Below the pieces are notes generated by a model. It had not been told where the DNA came from. It ran no database searches and was given only the letters and a program-made list of their open reading frames with translations. The translations under genes were made by a program, and so were the position numbers. This document shows, in pieces, positions 62,875 through 64,000 of a stretch of 64,000 nucleotides of DNA (position 1 is the stretch's first letter; every line of letters begins with the position of its first letter). The DNA lies in the NCBI RefSeq assembly GCF_001659705.1, contig NZ_CP015971.1, positions 1,240,001 to 1,304,000 of the forward strand, in the 5' to 3' direction. The DNA is from Arachidicoccus sp. BS20 (GTDB lineage: Bacteria; Bacteroidota; Bacteroidia; Chitinophagales; Chitinophagaceae).

Positions 62875-63888
62875 ATGAGCAACAAAGAAAACCCAAAAAC
62901 TTGTTTCGTCATATCTCCAATTGGGGAAGAAGGTTCTACAACAAGAGAACGTTCTGATCAAGTATTAAAACACATCATTACCGAAGCTGTTAATCCTTTG
63001 GGTTATGAAGTAATTAGAGCAGATAAAATTTCGGAGCCGGGTATCATAACTACTCAGATAATTGAACATATTGTCAATGCCGAATTAGTAATCGCAGACC
63101 TTACAGAAAAGAATCCCAATGTTTTCTATGAATTGGCGATTAGACACGCGATTAGAAAACCTCTTGTGCAGATGATAAAGAAAGGAGAAATTATTCCTTT
63201 TGACGTTGCCGCTACAAGAATAATACAGTTTGATATACATAATTTAGACAGTGTTGCGGAGGCAAAGCAAGAAATTATTTCTCAAGTAAAATCACTCGCG
63301 ACAACCAATGCAAAGATTCATAATCCGATTTCGGTTTCCCTTGATTTAAAGATATTAAAAGAAAGCGGCAATATTGAAGAACGTTCTTTTGCCGACGTAG
63401 TTGAAGCAATATCTGATTTACGACGTACTATTACATCGCCAGACAAAAGCATTTCCTCATCGAAAGTTTTTGAAGAATTAAAAACATTATTAGATAATTT
63501 TTCCTCAAAAATTGATGAAAGATTAGATTCTGCCACCATAAGGCGTAAAAGGAGAATGTTCCATCCAATGATGCTCGAGGAAATGATTCATGTGGATATG
63601 CAAGAAAACGAACCGAATATTGGTTTTCTAATTGCAATCAGTTATCTAAAAGATGATTTTCCCTGGTTATATGAGATTGGACTGGAGACGTACAGAGAAT
63701 TGAAATCATTTAAAACCAAGCCAGAAAAGAGAAAATTAATAGAACGATTCAATAGAATGTTGGAAATGCTTGACAGACCCATTTTGAGAGAGCATTATGG
63801 GAAATCTGAAGAGATGTATATGTTTTCTAAAAATATTCATTACATTATTCATGATTATATTGATAAATATTTGAGTGATACAAAGTAA
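62875..63888 (+). CDS. Nucleoside 2-deoxyribosyltransferase-like / TIR-related sensor protein
   Basis: 337 residues. The first 145 form a Rossmann-like domain (CFVISPIGEEGSTTRERSDQVLKHIITEAVNPLGYEVIRADKIS ... ADLTEKNPNVFYELAIRHAIRKPLVQMIKKGEIIPFDVAATRII). The motif NPNVFYELAIRHA (80-92) with its Glu fits the nucleoside deoxyribosyltransferase / STALD-like superfamily, which includes NAD-handling defence proteins. The C-terminal half is charged and helical (residues 160-337), no family recognised. It lies 49 bp after the DUF488 partner, probably in the same operon. Enzymatic activity is inferred from fold only. Confidence 0.72.
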   Translation: MSNKENPKTCFVISPIGEEGSTTRERSDQVLKHIITEAVNPLGYEVIRADKISEPGIITTQIIEHIVNAELVIADLTEKNPNVFYELAIRHAIRKPLVQMIKKGEIIPFDVAATRIIQFDIHNLDSVAEAKQEIISQVKSLATTNAKIHNPISVSLDLKILKESGNIEERSFADVVEAISDLRRTITSPDKSISSSKVFEELKTLLDNFSSKIDERLDSATIRRKRRMFHPMMLEEMIHVDMQENEPNIGFLIAISYLKDDFPWLYEIGLETYRELKSFKTKPEKRKLIERFNRMLEMLDRPILREHYGKSEEMYMFSKNIHYIIHDYIDKYLSDTK

Positions 63889-64000
63889 AAGAATATGTGC
63901 TTTCGCCTTAACGCAATCTTTTCTATTTTGCGATTGACACAATATTACAAACATCCAATGAAAAGTGCTTGCGGATTAAGTAAAAATATTATTTACCAAT
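63889..64000. other. Window end, no gene seen
   Basis: The last 112 bp after the deoxyribosyltransferase-like gene show no open reading frame with a recognisable product and no hairpin of note. The island probably continues beyond the window. Confidence 0.5.

Noticed and set aside
1-64000. rRNA, tRNA and riboswitch genes
   Set aside because: No cloverleaf with a TTCGAATC-type arm, rRNA segment or known riboswitch core was recognised by eye; a covariance search would be needed to exclude small RNAs.

Overview
The window looks like a chromosome segment of a Bacteroidota bacterium, most likely of the Chitinophagaceae or a close relative. The signs are several SusC/SusD outer-membrane uptake genes, a FecI/FecR-type sigma/anti-sigma pair, LytS/LytTR signalling, a PorW/SprE-like type IX secretion protein, lipoproteins with short Cys-Lys-Lys lipoboxes, and promoters of the Bacteroidota TTG...TAnnTTTG type. 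Base composition is AT-rich apart from one clearly GC-richer block at about 56.3-58.7 kb. No rRNA, tRNA or CRISPR array was recognised. The taxon is inferred from gene content only.

Layout. 1-7.2 kb: a SusC gene running off the left edge, divergent from two tandem LacI-type regulators, with three LacI-style palindromes between them, then a glycoside hydrolase family 2 enzyme. 7.3-25.6 kb: mostly housekeeping genes for the envelope and core metabolism (GT9 glycosyltransferase, lgt, lon, rsmE, an L,D-transpeptidase lipoprotein, a PorW/SprE-like TPR protein, a class A penicillin-binding protein, fumC) and a LytS/LytTR two-component pair. 25.9-45.6 kb: a glycan-utilisation locus, all on the minus strand, with aldose epimerase, GH97, sugar porter, DUF5107-TPR protein, GH125 mannosidase, ECF sigma factor, FecR, SusC, SusD, a zinc metallohydrolase lipoprotein and a DUF4302 lipoprotein. 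Its SusC gene is cut by a single in-frame amber codon. 45.8-50.6 kb: a DUF4136 lipoprotein, coaE, yajC, a DUF1573 lipoprotein, nusB and a 2-oxoacid dehydrogenase E2.

50.7-64 kb is an accessory island. It opens exactly where an NAD-dependent epimerase gene is cut after about 18 codons inside a hairpin-headed repeat. The repeat (core GTG-TCCG-CAC with arms that change in a compensatory way) occurs at least eight times in the island, heading small, mostly toxin-antitoxin-like cassettes. These include an apparently intact toxin-antitoxin-chaperone operon resembling CmdTAC (ADP-ribosyltransferase, small antitoxin, SecB-like chaperone), an MNT/HEPN pair with a frameshifted HEPN gene, an antitoxin with a decayed ParE-like toxin, apparently emptied cassettes, and a tandemly duplicated antitoxin/GNAT module with a frameshifted acetyltransferase. 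A frameshifted WcaI-like glycosyltransferase and a GC-rich amidase/membrane-protein cluster lie among them. The right end carries an operon of a DUF488 protein, an unknown partner and a nucleoside-deoxyribosyltransferase-like protein, which I regard as a candidate defence module.

The strongest leads are the CmdTAC-like operon, the hairpin-headed cassette repeat, the DUF488 operon with its dyad-flanked promoter, and the cluster of single-event gene inactivations (amber in SusC, short indels in hepT, the glycosyltransferase and the GNAT gene).
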